Assembly: GCA_038106445.1 (NCBI GenBank)
Contig: JAYODU010000006.1
Location: forward strand, 88,525-152,524
Direction of reading: 5' to 3'
From: Pseudemcibacter sp038106445
GTDB taxonomy: Bacteria > Pseudomonadota > Alphaproteobacteria > Sphingomonadales > Emcibacteraceae
Length of the DNA: 64,000 nt
Both the position numbers and the translations under genes were made by a program. The notes beneath the pieces were generated by a model, which searched no databases, was not told the origin of the DNA, and saw only the letters and a program-made list of their open reading frames with translations. This document shows positions 55,378-63,987 of the stretch, one piece after another. The first letter of the stretch is position 1, and the number at the start of each line of letters is the position of its first letter.

Positions 55378-55632
55378 TTAATTATATCTTTAGCGTCTTA
55401 TTTGATCTGATCCGCTGTTGCTATCCAGCACTAATTGAAGTTTCAGCTATAATATAGTGACTTTGCCAGTATATTCCCATTTTTTATAGCTATTTTTAAT
55501 AATATTTTCTTCAAAATTGCTTCTATTAACGTTTTTTTTAATCTCTATCGATAGTTTAGTTTTATTCGTATGCGATTGATGGGGATCAATCAGACGAAAA
55601 TATTGTTAAACACTTATAAGGAATGGGAAAAA

Positions 55633-56088
55633 ATGGCCGTAGATATGTCATTATCAATCTTGATCGTAGATGATTATAAAACAATGCTACGTATCATTCG
55701 CAATCTTCTGAAGCAGCTTGGCTTTCATAACGTTGACGAAGCAACTGACGGTGCCGAAGCACTTAACAAGTTACGCGATAAAAATTATGATTTGGTAATT
55801 TCCGACTGGAACATGGAACCAATGACAGGGTATGAGCTTTTGAAAGAAGTACGTTCTGATGATATGCTAAAACCACTTCCGTTCATTATGGTTACTGCTG
55901 AATCAAAAACAGATAACGTGATTGCTGCTAAAAAAGCAGGCTTAAATAACTATATCGTAAAACCATTTAACGCCGCGACACTGAAAGCCAAACTTACCAG
56001 TGTACTTACCAAACCGGAATCTTCCGCAAGCTTTATATATTGCGAAGGAAAAATAACATGCCCTTTATCATCACGTACCCTTGAATAG
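55633..56088 (+). CDS. CheY-like single-domain response regulator with run-on tail
   Basis: Receiver domain of the chemotaxis type: acidic pocket DDY near residue 14, phospho-acceptor D in VISDWNMEPMTGYEL, T in FIMVTAESKT and K in IVKPFNAATLK. Closely similar alphaproteobacterial CheY proteins stop soon after LKAKLTSVL. Here about 26 more residues follow (TKPESSASFIYCEGK...), encoded by the antisense of the EAL domain of the broken tipF gene, so the natural stop has been lost at a junction near 56010. The ATG at 55633 (GGGAAAAA upstream) is chosen; an earlier in-frame ATG at 55570 adds 21 unlike residues. Fold probably intact; partner kinase not in the window. Confidence 0.85.
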   Translation: MAVDMSLSILIVDDYKTMLRIIRNLLKQLGFHNVDEATDGAEALNKLRDKNYDLVISDWNMEPMTGYELLKEVRSDDMLKPLPFIMVTAESKTDNVIAAKKAGLNNYIVKPFNAATLKAKLTSVLTKPESSASFIYCEGKITCPLSSRTLE

Positions 56089-56649
56089 GCCTCATAATAA
56101 ACGACCTTACGAACAGGCAGAGACACAATTGGCTGCAGATACAGATCTATGCGATTATCTTCAAGTGCATAGTGCATAATATTAGGGATTTCATCGGCTT
56201 CCCGCTCCCCCTCCATGTTCAACTTCTATGGAACTATCCCTTTGGACTTTTCCTGATGATGAATAGGATTTACCGGATTTTTCCACCACTTGCCCTAAAA
56301 GGGTTTGCAAAAGCCGCATTTCGTTTATAATTTCTTTATTCTGACCAAATTCTTTAGATTCCACCTGTTTCTTAAGATCCACAAATTCACGTCGGATATT
56401 TTCCAGTTGATCCTGATAAACCTGATAATCCTGATGAAGTGCTAGTAGTCTTTCAGTTGCGTCATCTTTATTTACACGAACAACAAACAACAATATGTGA
56501 AGTTGTAAAAGCAACAAAAAGAATGACCCACCCAGTATTCTGGCACTAATAGTATCAATATCGGAAATCAGGCCAGGTGCATAAATGGAAATTAAAAATG
56601 ATAAGAGAATATTCCCAATAATTAAAATGATGTGAAAAAGTGCACTCAT
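56010..56649 (-). pseudogene. Broken TipF-like EAL-domain gene
   Basis: The 5' part encodes two hydrophobic segments (about 5-28 and 36-55) and a coiled coil, then a frameshift at a run of five G (minus strand; 56207-56211) leads to TGA at 56191. In the next frame homology continues: HYALEDNRIDLYLQPIVSLP, VRKVVYYEAYSRVRD, GHVIFPSQYIKLAEDSGL, the start of an EAL domain, cut off near 56010 where the CheY-like gene tail begins on the other strand. Order of parts (membrane helices, coiled coil, EAL) matches TipF, a flagellar placement factor in Caulobacter. Most of the EAL domain is missing. Confidence 0.8.
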
Positions 56650-56685
56650 CCAGGATCCTGATGCTATCTTATTGACTTAAATTTA

Positions 56686-57251
56686 TTATTTGTAAGTTAC
56701 GATAGAACAAATCACTTTTTCAATCAAGATAAGTAAAATGTATGTTTCATAATCCAATGGATCAAAAAAGGTACGGTGAGAAGATTCTACAATTACAATG
56801 TTCTCAGTCGCGCCTAATTCATTAATGGTATATTTAAGGCGTACAAAACCTTCTATTCCTTTTTCCAGCATATTACCAGGATATTGAGGTGCTGGTCGGA
56901 CTATGGCTACAAAATCACCCTCTGTTCAAGAATTCTAAAAGTAGGACCTGGGACTTCTTCACCCAACTCACCCGGAACAGGATCTTCATTATAAACAACT
57001 GGCCTCGTTACATCTTGCGTTAATGGAATGAGTTTATCATCTATTGTTTCTGGCACTGCAGGACGTAAGGGTTGTATAATGTCATCTATCGGTGGGATGG
57101 GCTTAGGAAATACTCCGAACGTAATCTTTGGTTTTATTATCTTGTCTTCTAACACTATGTCGCCACTAGCAATAAGCATCTGCATGGAAAAGAATAAAGC
57201 GAATGTAATTATAGCCGCTAAATTAAATGAAACTAAATACCTTGCAATCAT
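56686..57251 (-). pseudogene. Decayed second tonB
   Basis: Paralogue of the TonB at 59620. Residues 1-36 (MIARYLVSFNLAAIITFALF) match its membrane anchor, then a proline-rich linker runs to a frameshift near 56918-56920 (one G short), giving a stop at 56907. In the next frame the C-terminal domain resumes: GDFVAIVRPAPQYPGNMLEK, GIEGFVRLKYTINELGATEN and IVIVESSH, against PIVRVPPAYPPRAQENGVEG in TonB. After ESSH similarity is lost and the frame stops at 56686, so the last part of the domain is missing. No functional TonB expected. Confidence 0.8.
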
Positions 57252-57619
57252 AATCAGTCTCCTTGTTGTTCTAATTCAGTAGTGAGTTATTCTGTTTTAA
57301 AAAACATTAAGGTAGGAATATACAAACTTAGAAAAGCTAATTCTGCGTACTGTAGCATTACTATGACTAAATATTATTAGAATTTGAAATATTGTTATAT
57401 TATATCATTTTTTATATAAATGTCAAGGAAACTCTATTCTTGGTCAAAGTAGGAAATGATTTAACTTCAAGAAAAAAAGGGTGGAATAATTCCACCCTTT
57501 CACATTTCCTATTTTCGTATTAGAGCAATAAAGATATCCGTTAATATCCGCTATACTTTTCTCTTCCGGATTAGCATGAAGCTTTAATGGTACCCAAATC
57601 TAAATGAGATAAACGATTG
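57252..57619. other. Non-coding gap between exbD paralogue and tonB remnant
   Basis: 368 AT-rich bases with no gene; holds the minus-strand terminator at 57472-57500. Much of the rest is unstructured A/T sequence. Confidence 0.5.
57472..57500 (-). terminator. Rho-independent terminator after the second exbD
   Basis: Arms AAAGGGTGGAA/TTCCACCCTTT (11 bases, TAA loop). On the minus strand the stem is followed by seven T. It ends the DUF3450-to-exbD operon and separates it from the tonB remnant. Confidence 0.88.
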
Positions 57620-58027
57620 CTAATTTCCTGTAGTAGCGAGCACGTGATCTGGAAAACCCGCCGAATTCAGCGAGTCCATGATTACAGCTACAGTATCAAT
57701 GTTAGAATCCTCGGCAGCCTGAATTACAATTGCCCCTTCCGGATTTTCAGCTTTTAGACGTTCAACGTTCGCACGAACTGCACGAATATCAATTTGGCGG
57801 CTTTGCATCCACACTTCGTTATCAGCAGTGACAATGATCATAATATTCTGATTGTCCTGATTGTTCTGATTGCTAGAACTACCGTCTGGACGGTTAACAT
57901 CAATACCGGATTCTTTTAAGAAAGAGGCCGTCACGATAAAAAAGATTAACATGATAAACACGATGTCAAGCATTGGTGTCATATCAATCGCTGTATCGTC
58001 TTCGTTTTTTGAAGAATGCTTTCGCAT
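57620..58027 (-). CDS. exbD: ExbD-like biopolymer transporter, second copy
   Basis: 135 residues with one N-terminal transmembrane helix and a periplasmic domain. Near-identical in its first 50 residues to the ExbD at 60242 (AIDMTPMLDIVFIMLIFFIV, ASFLKESGI.VNRPDGSS) including the proton-relay aspartate in the helix, but more divergent at the end. Partner of ExbB in powering TonB. Produced by duplication of the exbD-tonB pair; its own tonB partner is decayed, so it may now serve the upstream TonB or be drifting. Confidence 0.88.
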   Translation of the reverse strand: MRKHSSKNEDDTAIDMTPMLDIVFIMLIFFIVTASFLKESGIDVNRPDGSSSNQNNQDNQNIMIIVTADNEVWMQSRQIDIRAVRANVERLKAENPEGAIVIQAAEDSNIDTVAVIMDSLNSAGFPDHVLATTGN

Positions 58028-58092
58028 ATTTCGTTCCTTTAAAATAAAATTTTGTCAAACACTTGAAAAAGTAAATATTTTCAGTTCTTCCT

Positions 58093-58125
58093 GAAACCGG
58101 GGTGGAAATTTCCCACCCTGGTTTC
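58093..58125. other. Intercistronic hairpin between TPR gene and second exbD
   Basis: Arms GAAACCGGGGTGG and CCACCCTGGTTTC (one G-T pair), short AT-rich loop. No T-run on the minus strand, so rather a transcript-stabilising or attenuating stem than a full terminator. Confidence 0.5.
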
Positions 58126-58147
58126 AATAACTTTGTGTCTGTAAGAT

Positions 58148-59599
58148 TTAACTCAGATATTCTCTAATATCAGCTATTCTTTTTTCTTCAGAATCCACAT
58201 AGCGTAGCATGTCACGAGCAATTTTTTCTGTCCGCTCATCGTCTGCCGTGTTTATAGCGGCTCTAAACGAATCTCTTGCTTTAGCAAAATTCTCCATTGC
58301 AAGATACGCCTGCCCCTGAAGAATGCTTGACTGATCCGGTCTGCGCAGCCCACCTTTATTAAGTGCACTTTCAATAGCAGCCGCAGCTTCTTCATACTTA
58401 TCAAGTGTTAAGTATATATTTGCAAGGCGCATATAATTATCGCCATCTTCTGATAATTCAGCCGCAGTTTTCATAGGATCAACAGCCTTTTCATAATCCT
58501 TTCCTGCGATAAAGGCATTCGCCTGTAGTTGCAGATTTCTGAGATTTTTCTCTGAAATACCTTGGTCAATCGCGGATGTGATAAGCTTGGAAGACTGATA
58601 TGGGCTCTCATGATACAGATAAAGCTGTGACATTGATTCCATTTCGCGTCCATTATCCAGAAAATTTTGTCGATGTGCCAGTTCATAGGCAGCAAACTGT
58701 TTTTTCTCAAGAACGGCTATCTGCTGAGGTGTAAGTCCCGGTTCACTTGCTGACTGACCATAAATGCCGGAAAGCTGTAACCAATATTCCTTTTTAGGCC
58801 ATCTGGTCGCCAGCAATTCAGCATATTCAAGCACTTTATCCTGTTCTTCAAGCGCTGAATGCAGTGTTCTTAGCACGGCATACCAGTTTTCTTTATCTTC
58901 TTTACCTTCTTCTTTGGTTTTTCTAATCGCCCAGTTCAGATATTCAATCGCAAGTCTGTAATTAAAGGCAGCATCTTCCGCAGATATACCTTCACTTTGA
59001 CCAATCGCAAAATGAATGTTGGTAAAAAATTCCAAATGGGAAATATTCGGTGTAGGTTGATATTGTAGCCATTCATACAGATATTTTTTACCTTCTTCCC
59101 TGTTATCATTCGAGAATTCAATCTGTCCTACAGCATAGGTAACCTGGTCCCGTAAACTATATGGAATATTTTTAAATTTCAATAGTTCCTTATAATGTTC
59201 CAGAAGACCTTCCATATTGCCTTCTGCCTGAGATACCGATGCCATAATTTGGTGATACCCTACAAGCTCCGGCTCAATCCAACGGCCAATGTCCTGATCC
59301 ACAAGTAATTCTTTTGCTTCAGCAACACGAGGAGGTTCAGCACTCAGCATCTCCTGGGCTCTTACAAGTATTTTTCCCTGGCGTTCCCGAGGACTTTGAA
59401 CGGAACTGAGCTTCGGACGCGCTGCGCGCGCAGCCGCCCTTCTATCAGCTTCAGCCTGTGATGAAACACCCAATTGCTGAGCAATAACAGTATGACCTGT
59501 AAGCTCCGCTAATCCCGGAACAGAAGCCGTCGCGAGCATTAATGTCGCTACTGCTGTTGCGGTCATAAGAGTTTTGGAAACTTTTTCAACCTTTAACAT
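58148..59599 (-). CDS. Periplasmic TPR-repeat protein of the TonB operon
   Basis: About 483 residues: signal peptide (MLKVEKVSKTLMTATAVATL..., cleaved near GLA), then tetratricopeptide-like helical repeats, clearest at YMRLANIYLTLDKYEEAAAA and QGQAYLAMENFAKARDSFRA. In gamma- and alphaproteobacterial Ttp-type TonB operons a TPR protein is the usual last gene; its exact role is not settled. I prefer the ATG at 59599 because AGAAAGGG lies just upstream; a start at 59620 overlapping the tonB stop (TAATG) is also possible. Confidence 0.85.
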   Translation of the reverse strand: MLKVEKVSKTLMTATAVATLMLATASVPGLAELTGHTVIAQQLGVSSQAEADRRAAARAARPKLSSVQSPRERQGKILVRAQEMLSAEPPRVAEAKELLVDQDIGRWIEPELVGYHQIMASVSQAEGNMEGLLEHYKELLKFKNIPYSLRDQVTYAVGQIEFSNDNREEGKKYLYEWLQYQPTPNISHLEFFTNIHFAIGQSEGISAEDAAFNYRLAIEYLNWAIRKTKEEGKEDKENWYAVLRTLHSALEEQDKVLEYAELLATRWPKKEYWLQLSGIYGQSASEPGLTPQQIAVLEKKQFAAYELAHRQNFLDNGREMESMSQLYLYHESPYQSSKLITSAIDQGISEKNLRNLQLQANAFIAGKDYEKAVDPMKTAAELSEDGDNYMRLANIYLTLDKYEEAAAAIESALNKGGLRRPDQSSILQGQAYLAMENFAKARDSFRAAINTADDERTEKIARDMLRYVDSEEKRIADIREYLS

Positions 59600-59619
59600 A
59601 TATATAGCCCTTTCTAGCA

Positions 59620-60225
59620 TTAATTCTCTAACGTAAATTCAATTCGAACAGTAACACCGGTAACTGGTGTCGGTTCGCCATCAACCACACGTGGTTTATA
59701 TTTGTATTTTTCTGCTGCTTTGATAGCACTTCTTTCAAACATGCTATGGCTTGATTCAAGAACAATAACATTTTCTGTTGTTCCTTCGGCTGTAACTGTA
59801 AATTCTAGTAGCACCCATCCCTCAACACCATTTTCCTGTGCGCGTGGTGGATATGCAGGTGGCACCCTAACAATTGGCAGATATTCACCGTCAGTAGCGG
59901 AAAAGCCTGTTCCGCCTGTCTCAATAGTAGCAACTTCCATTGTCGTACCCCCTAATTCGACACCACTGCCACCAACATTATCAACAGCAGTTGACATATC
60001 AATATTAACTTCAGGTGCTGCTTCTACTTCAGTAGGGGCTTCCGGTTTACGTTCTACCTGGCGCACTTCCTGAACATCACGAACCTGTGCCATTTCAACA
60101 CGGATCCTTTCACCTGCTTCTTCAAGTTTAATATCGCCTGCAGTAATGAGCCACTGCATTCCGAAAAACAAGCCAAACGTAATTAATGCGGCAAAGCTAA
60201 ATGAAATAGCGTAACGTGCAATCAT
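59620..60225 (-). CDS. tonB: TonB energy-transducing protein
   Basis: 201 residues: N-terminal membrane anchor (about 5-24), a short acidic/proline linker, and a C-terminal TonB domain with PIVRVPPAYPPRAQENGVEG, WVLLEFTVTAEGTTENVIVL and KYKYKPRVVDGEP. Carries proton-motive energy from ExbB/ExbD to outer-membrane receptors such as the duplicated pair at 8-14.6 kb. Compact TonB2-like form. Coupled to the TPR gene and 16 bases downstream of exbD. Confidence 0.93.
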   Translation of the reverse strand: MIARYAISFSFAALITFGLFFGMQWLITAGDIKLEEAGERIRVEMAQVRDVQEVRQVERKPEAPTEVEAAPEVNIDMSTAVDNVGGSGVELGGTTMEVATIETGGTGFSATDGEYLPIVRVPPAYPPRAQENGVEGWVLLEFTVTAEGTTENVIVLESSHSMFERSAIKAAEKYKYKPRVVDGEPTPVTGVTVRIEFTLEN

Positions 60226-60241
60226 AATTAAACTCCTTTGT

Positions 60242-60643
60242 TTAGTTGCCTTCTAACGACAACACATGATCAGTATATCCACCTGCGTTTAGTGAATCCA
60301 TAATTTCAGAAACAAGTCCGGTTGAACTTTGTTCGTCTGCCTGTATGACTATTGTACCCTCAGGGTTCTCAGCTTTCAAGCGTTCAACGTTCGCACGTAC
60401 AGCGCGAACATCTATACGACGTTTTTCCATCCAGATTTCATTGTCAGCTGTAACAGCGATCATAATATTTGCTTTTTCCTGAGGATTAGCAGATGAACCA
60501 TCAGGGCGATTTACTTCGATACCGGATTCCTTGAGGAAGGAAGCGGTAACAATGAAGAATATCAACATGATAAACACGATATCAAGCATCGGTGTCATGT
60601 CAATGGCTGCTTCGTCTCTTTGCTTTGCTCCATGCTTTCGCAT
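60242..60643 (-). CDS. exbD: ExbD biopolymer transport protein
   Basis: 133 residues: N-terminal helix with the conserved aspartate (AIDMTPMLDIVFIMLIFFIV) and a periplasmic domain. Forms the proton channel with ExbB. Located 12 bases after exbB and before tonB, the standard order. A diverged second copy lies at 57620. Confidence 0.94.
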   Translation of the reverse strand: MRKHGAKQRDEAAIDMTPMLDIVFIMLIFFIVTASFLKESGIEVNRPDGSSANPQEKANIMIAVTADNEIWMEKRRIDVRAVRANVERLKAENPEGTIVIQADEQSSTGLVSEIMDSLNAGGYTDHVLSLEGN

Positions 60644-60655
60644 ATTTTTTTCCTC

Positions 60656-61174
60656 TTAGTGGTCCATTGTAAGGTGGTCTTCGACCATATCGGCCTCTTT
60701 TTCCACCCGTCCTTCAATATAGGATGCAGCAAACACGCCTGTCAGCGCACCTGCCATACCCGCCATTGTCGGGATTGTCGCTTTAGAAATTCCGGCAGAC
60801 ATCGCTTTAACATCGGCCGATCCAAGAACCGCAAGCATATCGAACACTTCAACCATACCCCACACAGTGCCCAACAGGCCCATGAGAGGGATAATGGCAA
60901 CCAGTGTTTTGATATGGCCCAGCGATCCATACAGATCCATTCTAATCTGACTAATCATAGCATCACGAATTTTATGGGCGTACCAGGAGGTGCGCTCTTT
61001 GCGCGCCTCCCATGTACCCATAACTTCATCAACTTGTTTGTTATGAGCTGTTTTGAAGTATATTAAGCGCTCCAAAACCATAGCCCATAGGATCAGCGTC
61101 GCGATAAAAACGAGAACCAGGACTGGCCCTCCCTTTTCCATAAAATTTCGAACAAGTTCCAACGCTGTAATCAT
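60656..61174 (-). CDS. exbB: ExbB proton channel protein (MotA/TolQ/ExbB family)
   Basis: 172 residues with three transmembrane helices. The conserved channel segment is LVAIIPLMGLLGTVWGMVEV and MAGALTGVFAA near the end. This is the short ExbB2 type seen next to TtpC-like proteins in Ttp systems. Two bases after the TtpC-like gene; forms the energising complex with ExbD. Confidence 0.93.
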   Translation of the reverse strand: MITALELVRNFMEKGGPVLVLVFIATLILWAMVLERLIYFKTAHNKQVDEVMGTWEARKERTSWYAHKIRDAMISQIRMDLYGSLGHIKTLVAIIPLMGLLGTVWGMVEVFDMLAVLGSADVKAMSAGISKATIPTMAGMAGALTGVFAASYIEGRVEKEADMVEDHLTMDH

Positions 61175-61176
61175 GA

Positions 61177-62535
61177 TTAAGCTCCCGCACGCTGTTCAGC
61201 ATGGACAGCAATGATACCCGCACTTTGTTCTTCGATTGTATGTACAACACGTTGGCTCATTGAGTTCACAATTGAGTGAAGGAAGAGCATCGGAAGTGCC
61301 ACAACAATACCAAGAACTGTTGTCATAAGCGCTTGTGAAATACCACCCGCCATAACGGTTGGATCACCAGCACCAAACAGTGTCATTGATTGGAAGGTCA
61401 GGATCATACCTGTAACCGTACCAAGAAGACCCATTAGTGGTGCAATCGCAGCTATAAGCTTGATCAGCGTAATGAAACGCTCTAGCGCTGGCATCTCTTT
61501 AAGTATGGCTTCATCAAGTTTGAGCTCCAATGTTTCCACATCAGCATTCGGATTGGCTTGATGAACTGCTAGCACACGACCAAGCGGGTTATTTTCACTT
61601 ATAACATCAGACTTAATCTGAGCTTTCACTTTACTGCTCACAACTGTGAGGTAGAAAACACGCTCAAGAACAAAGAGCAAACCGATACAACCCACGGCAA
61701 TGATAAGATAACCCATGGTACCGCCTGAATCCAGGCGTTCTTCCAAAGTCGGTGTTCTGATTAGAAGTGCCAGAATTGAGCCACGTGAAGGGTCAAGACC
61801 ATATCCTGTAAATCCACTTTGAGCAGCTTGCAGATTTGATGTTGATTCAGTGAAACGAGCCTGTGGCTGACGGTCAAGTTCTGCAACAAGACCTTGGTCA
61901 TATTTCAGGTATTTACCGTCTGTTGAAATGTTAAATACACCAACTCGAGTCACTGGTAGTGTCACTTCTTCACCACTTGTAAGTTTAACTGAACGATCGA
62001 AGGTAACAACACGACCCTGTTCTGTCATCTCACGTTGTACTTCGTACCAAAGACGCTCCATTTCCTGAATACTTGGAAGCTGGGTTCCAGAAGAAGTTTT
62101 CTCAATAATGGATGTGATAAACTCATCACGGCCAGGGAACTGTGTTGTTGTCAGCGAGCCTTCAAAACGTGAGCGTGTATCACCGGAAACCAACTGAAGC
62201 ACACCAAGCACTTCTTTAAGAGCTCCAAGTTCGTTGGTAAATTCCTGCTCAAGTTCAGCAAGTCTGTCATCATTCCGTGCGAATTGTGCTTCCAACTGAT
62301 CAGAGCGGCGCTCTTCTGCACGTTGCTCAGCCTGTGCTTCACCCAATAATGCCTGCTGACGTCCCTGAGCAGCCATAAATGCTTGCTCGCGTTGACGATA
62401 TTCCTGTGTTTCGTTTACTTTACCCTGACGAACAACTTCAAGTAGTTCGTCAAGATTTGCTGCTTCCTGCGCATTAACAAGTGAAGCAATACCGCTAAAT
62501 GCAACGGCGATTATAATCGTAACTAGATTTTTCAT
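61177..62535 (-). CDS. TtpC-like long MotA/TolQ/ExbB protein
   Basis: 452 residues: signal peptide (about 1-22), a long periplasmic coiled-coil region (about 25-110; AFMAAQGRQQALLGEAQAEQ, RAEERRSDQLEAQFARNDDR), a periplasmic domain, then a C-terminal ExbB/TolQ channel domain with IAAIAPLMGLLGTVTGMILT. This fits TtpC, the extra component of Vibrio-type TonB2 systems. Starts with a one-base overlap (TAATG) with the DUF3450 gene. Role in TonB energisation from homology; mechanism not seen here. Confidence 0.9.
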   Translation of the reverse strand: MKNLVTIIIAVAFSGIASLVNAQEAANLDELLEVVRQGKVNETQEYRQREQAFMAAQGRQQALLGEAQAEQRAEERRSDQLEAQFARNDDRLAELEQEFTNELGALKEVLGVLQLVSGDTRSRFEGSLTTTQFPGRDEFITSIIEKTSSGTQLPSIQEMERLWYEVQREMTEQGRVVTFDRSVKLTSGEEVTLPVTRVGVFNISTDGKYLKYDQGLVAELDRQPQARFTESTSNLQAAQSGFTGYGLDPSRGSILALLIRTPTLEERLDSGGTMGYLIIAVGCIGLLFVLERVFYLTVVSSKVKAQIKSDVISENNPLGRVLAVHQANPNADVETLELKLDEAILKEMPALERFITLIKLIAAIAPLMGLLGTVTGMILTFQSMTLFGAGDPTVMAGGISQALMTTVLGIVVALPMLFLHSIVNSMSQRVVHTIEEQSAGIIAVHAEQRAGA

Positions 62536-63323
62536 TATTGTTTCTCCGGAGCAGAAATTGGCAGAATAACGAGCGTATCCCTTGCGATTTGCTGGTTAGC
62601 CATTCTGATAGAATCGCTAATTGATTTCTGGAAATCACTGGCACTTACTGTCTCAAACTGACGTGTCTCTTTATTATAAGCACCAGAGATTTGACCATCG
62701 GTTGTTTGATAAAGTAGTGCTACACGTCCTACCATAAGCATATCTACAATGCGTTCCTGACCTTCAACGTTCATTGTTTGAGGATAAGTCTGGAAAACAT
62801 TCCCGTAGTCACTTTCAATTTGGTAGAGCTCAAAAACACTACGAAATCTTTCTGAAGCATCCACATCCGGATTTGTCATTAGATCCTTAACACGATCAAG
62901 GCCGGCAAGGCGTTCTTCCAGACGAAATGGAAGGTCATTTCTAATAAAGGTTTCAAGACCATCTACCATTCTTACCAAGAGCGGCTCCACCTGACGTTTG
63001 ATGTCTGTTACATTTTTAATATTTTCAGTCAGTTGTTCGATGGCTTGCATTTGACGTTCAATGGACCTGTCCATTTGTGCGTTGTAAACTTTAAGACCGT
63101 CAACAGTTTTGAGTACATTTTTATACTCAGTGATAATGTTATCGGTGTCATCTACAATCTCGTTAACACGAGCTTGTGACTCCTGTGCCAATTGATTTGC
63201 TGAAATTCCTTCATCAAGAACTTCACCCAATGTAGTTTGCCCTATTGCCGCAGTTCCTAACATTAAGGACCCTGCTGCAAAAAAGGCGGAAAGAACAACT
63301 GTTCTCACTCGATGCTTAATCAT
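62535..63323 (-). CDS. DUF3450 periplasmic coiled-coil protein
   Basis: 262 residues: signal peptide (about 1-28, ending AIG/AIGQ) and a helical coiled coil (about 40-120), then QVEPLLVRMVDGLETFIRND and DLPFRLEERLAGLDRVKDLM, the hallmark of DUF3450, and YGNVFQTYPQTMNVEGQERI. DUF3450 proteins head Ttp-type TonB operons, upstream of ttpC. Function in the complex is not established. First gene of this operon; ATG preceded by TAGGAAG. Confidence 0.88.
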   Translation of the reverse strand: MIKHRVRTVVLSAFFAAGSLMLGTAAIGQTTLGEVLDEGISANQLAQESQARVNEIVDDTDNIITEYKNVLKTVDGLKVYNAQMDRSIERQMQAIEQLTENIKNVTDIKRQVEPLLVRMVDGLETFIRNDLPFRLEERLAGLDRVKDLMTNPDVDASERFRSVFELYQIESDYGNVFQTYPQTMNVEGQERIVDMLMVGRVALLYQTTDGQISGAYNKETRQFETVSASDFQKSISDSIRMANQQIARDTLVILPISAPEKQ

Positions 63324-63495
63324 GCGTCTTCCTACAGCTTAATTTGAATTGTTATGGTTGAGCCACCCCAGGCGGCATTAAATTTTAAAAGTGAGTGAGT
63401 AAATAAGCGATCAAGAACAAATGCACTTGTTCCAGTATTATTTTCCATTTCCTCTATCCCCATCACTTACTCATTCCCTTTAATAGTTACTTTAA

Positions 63496-63522
63496 ATTCT
63501 TCTAATTCTTCTAATTCTTCTA
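63496..63522. repeat. Tandem 9-base repeat, three copies
   Basis: ATTCTTCTA repeated three times without change, about 175 bases upstream of the DUF3450 start. Possibly variable in number between strains. Confidence 0.85.
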
Positions 63523-63919
63523 ATCATAATATCAATTAGATTTTAAAACCAGAATTAATATCTATTATATCATTTTGTTATTATTATTTGATACTTTTAG
63601 ATATCCAGTCACAGCTCTTTAAAAGCATTTATCCCGGACTGCGCAAACACTATCTCAAAATGTTATGTAATTTCAAGGCCTCCTTTACGCGTAATCTAAA
63701 AAAAATAAAAATCGTGATAAAACAGAACTATAAATTTAAACCAATCTCCCCCAACCACAATAATAAAAATCGATTGATTGCATACAGTTAGTCTAAAACA
63801 GTCATTAATTTTGATCATTAAAAAATCACTTTAAGTTGTCACAGGTTATCACAAAAAAATGACAAAAATGTGATCATGCATCCAAAACAGATACATTAAC
63901 CGATATACATTTATGGAAA

Positions 63920-63948
63920 TTGACAAGGTTAAAGATTCGTAAAATTGT
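63920..63948 (+). promoter_or_regulatory. Possible promoter for the gene starting at 63988
   Basis: TTGACA (63920-63925), 17-base spacer, weak -10 AATTGT (63943-63948). Only the -35 is good. Confidence 0.3.
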
Positions 63949-63987
63949 TTTGATCGTGTTTATCAGGATAGGAAGTATAATATCAAC

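Larger units (their letters stand above)
63324..63987. other. Non-coding region upstream of the TonB operon
   Basis: About 660 AT-rich bases with no convincing gene; an open frame of 67 codons (63588-63791) has no ribosome binding site or recognisable content. It must contain the promoter of the minus-strand TonB operon. Contains three perfect copies of ATTCTTCTA in tandem (63496-63522). Confidence 0.5.

Noticed and set aside
60620..61066. 148-codon plus-strand frame across exbB
   Set aside because: His/Asn-rich antisense shadow of exbB.
63588..63791. 67-codon frame in the final non-coding region
   Set aside because: No start signal, AT-driven Lys/Asn/Ile composition, no recognisable family.
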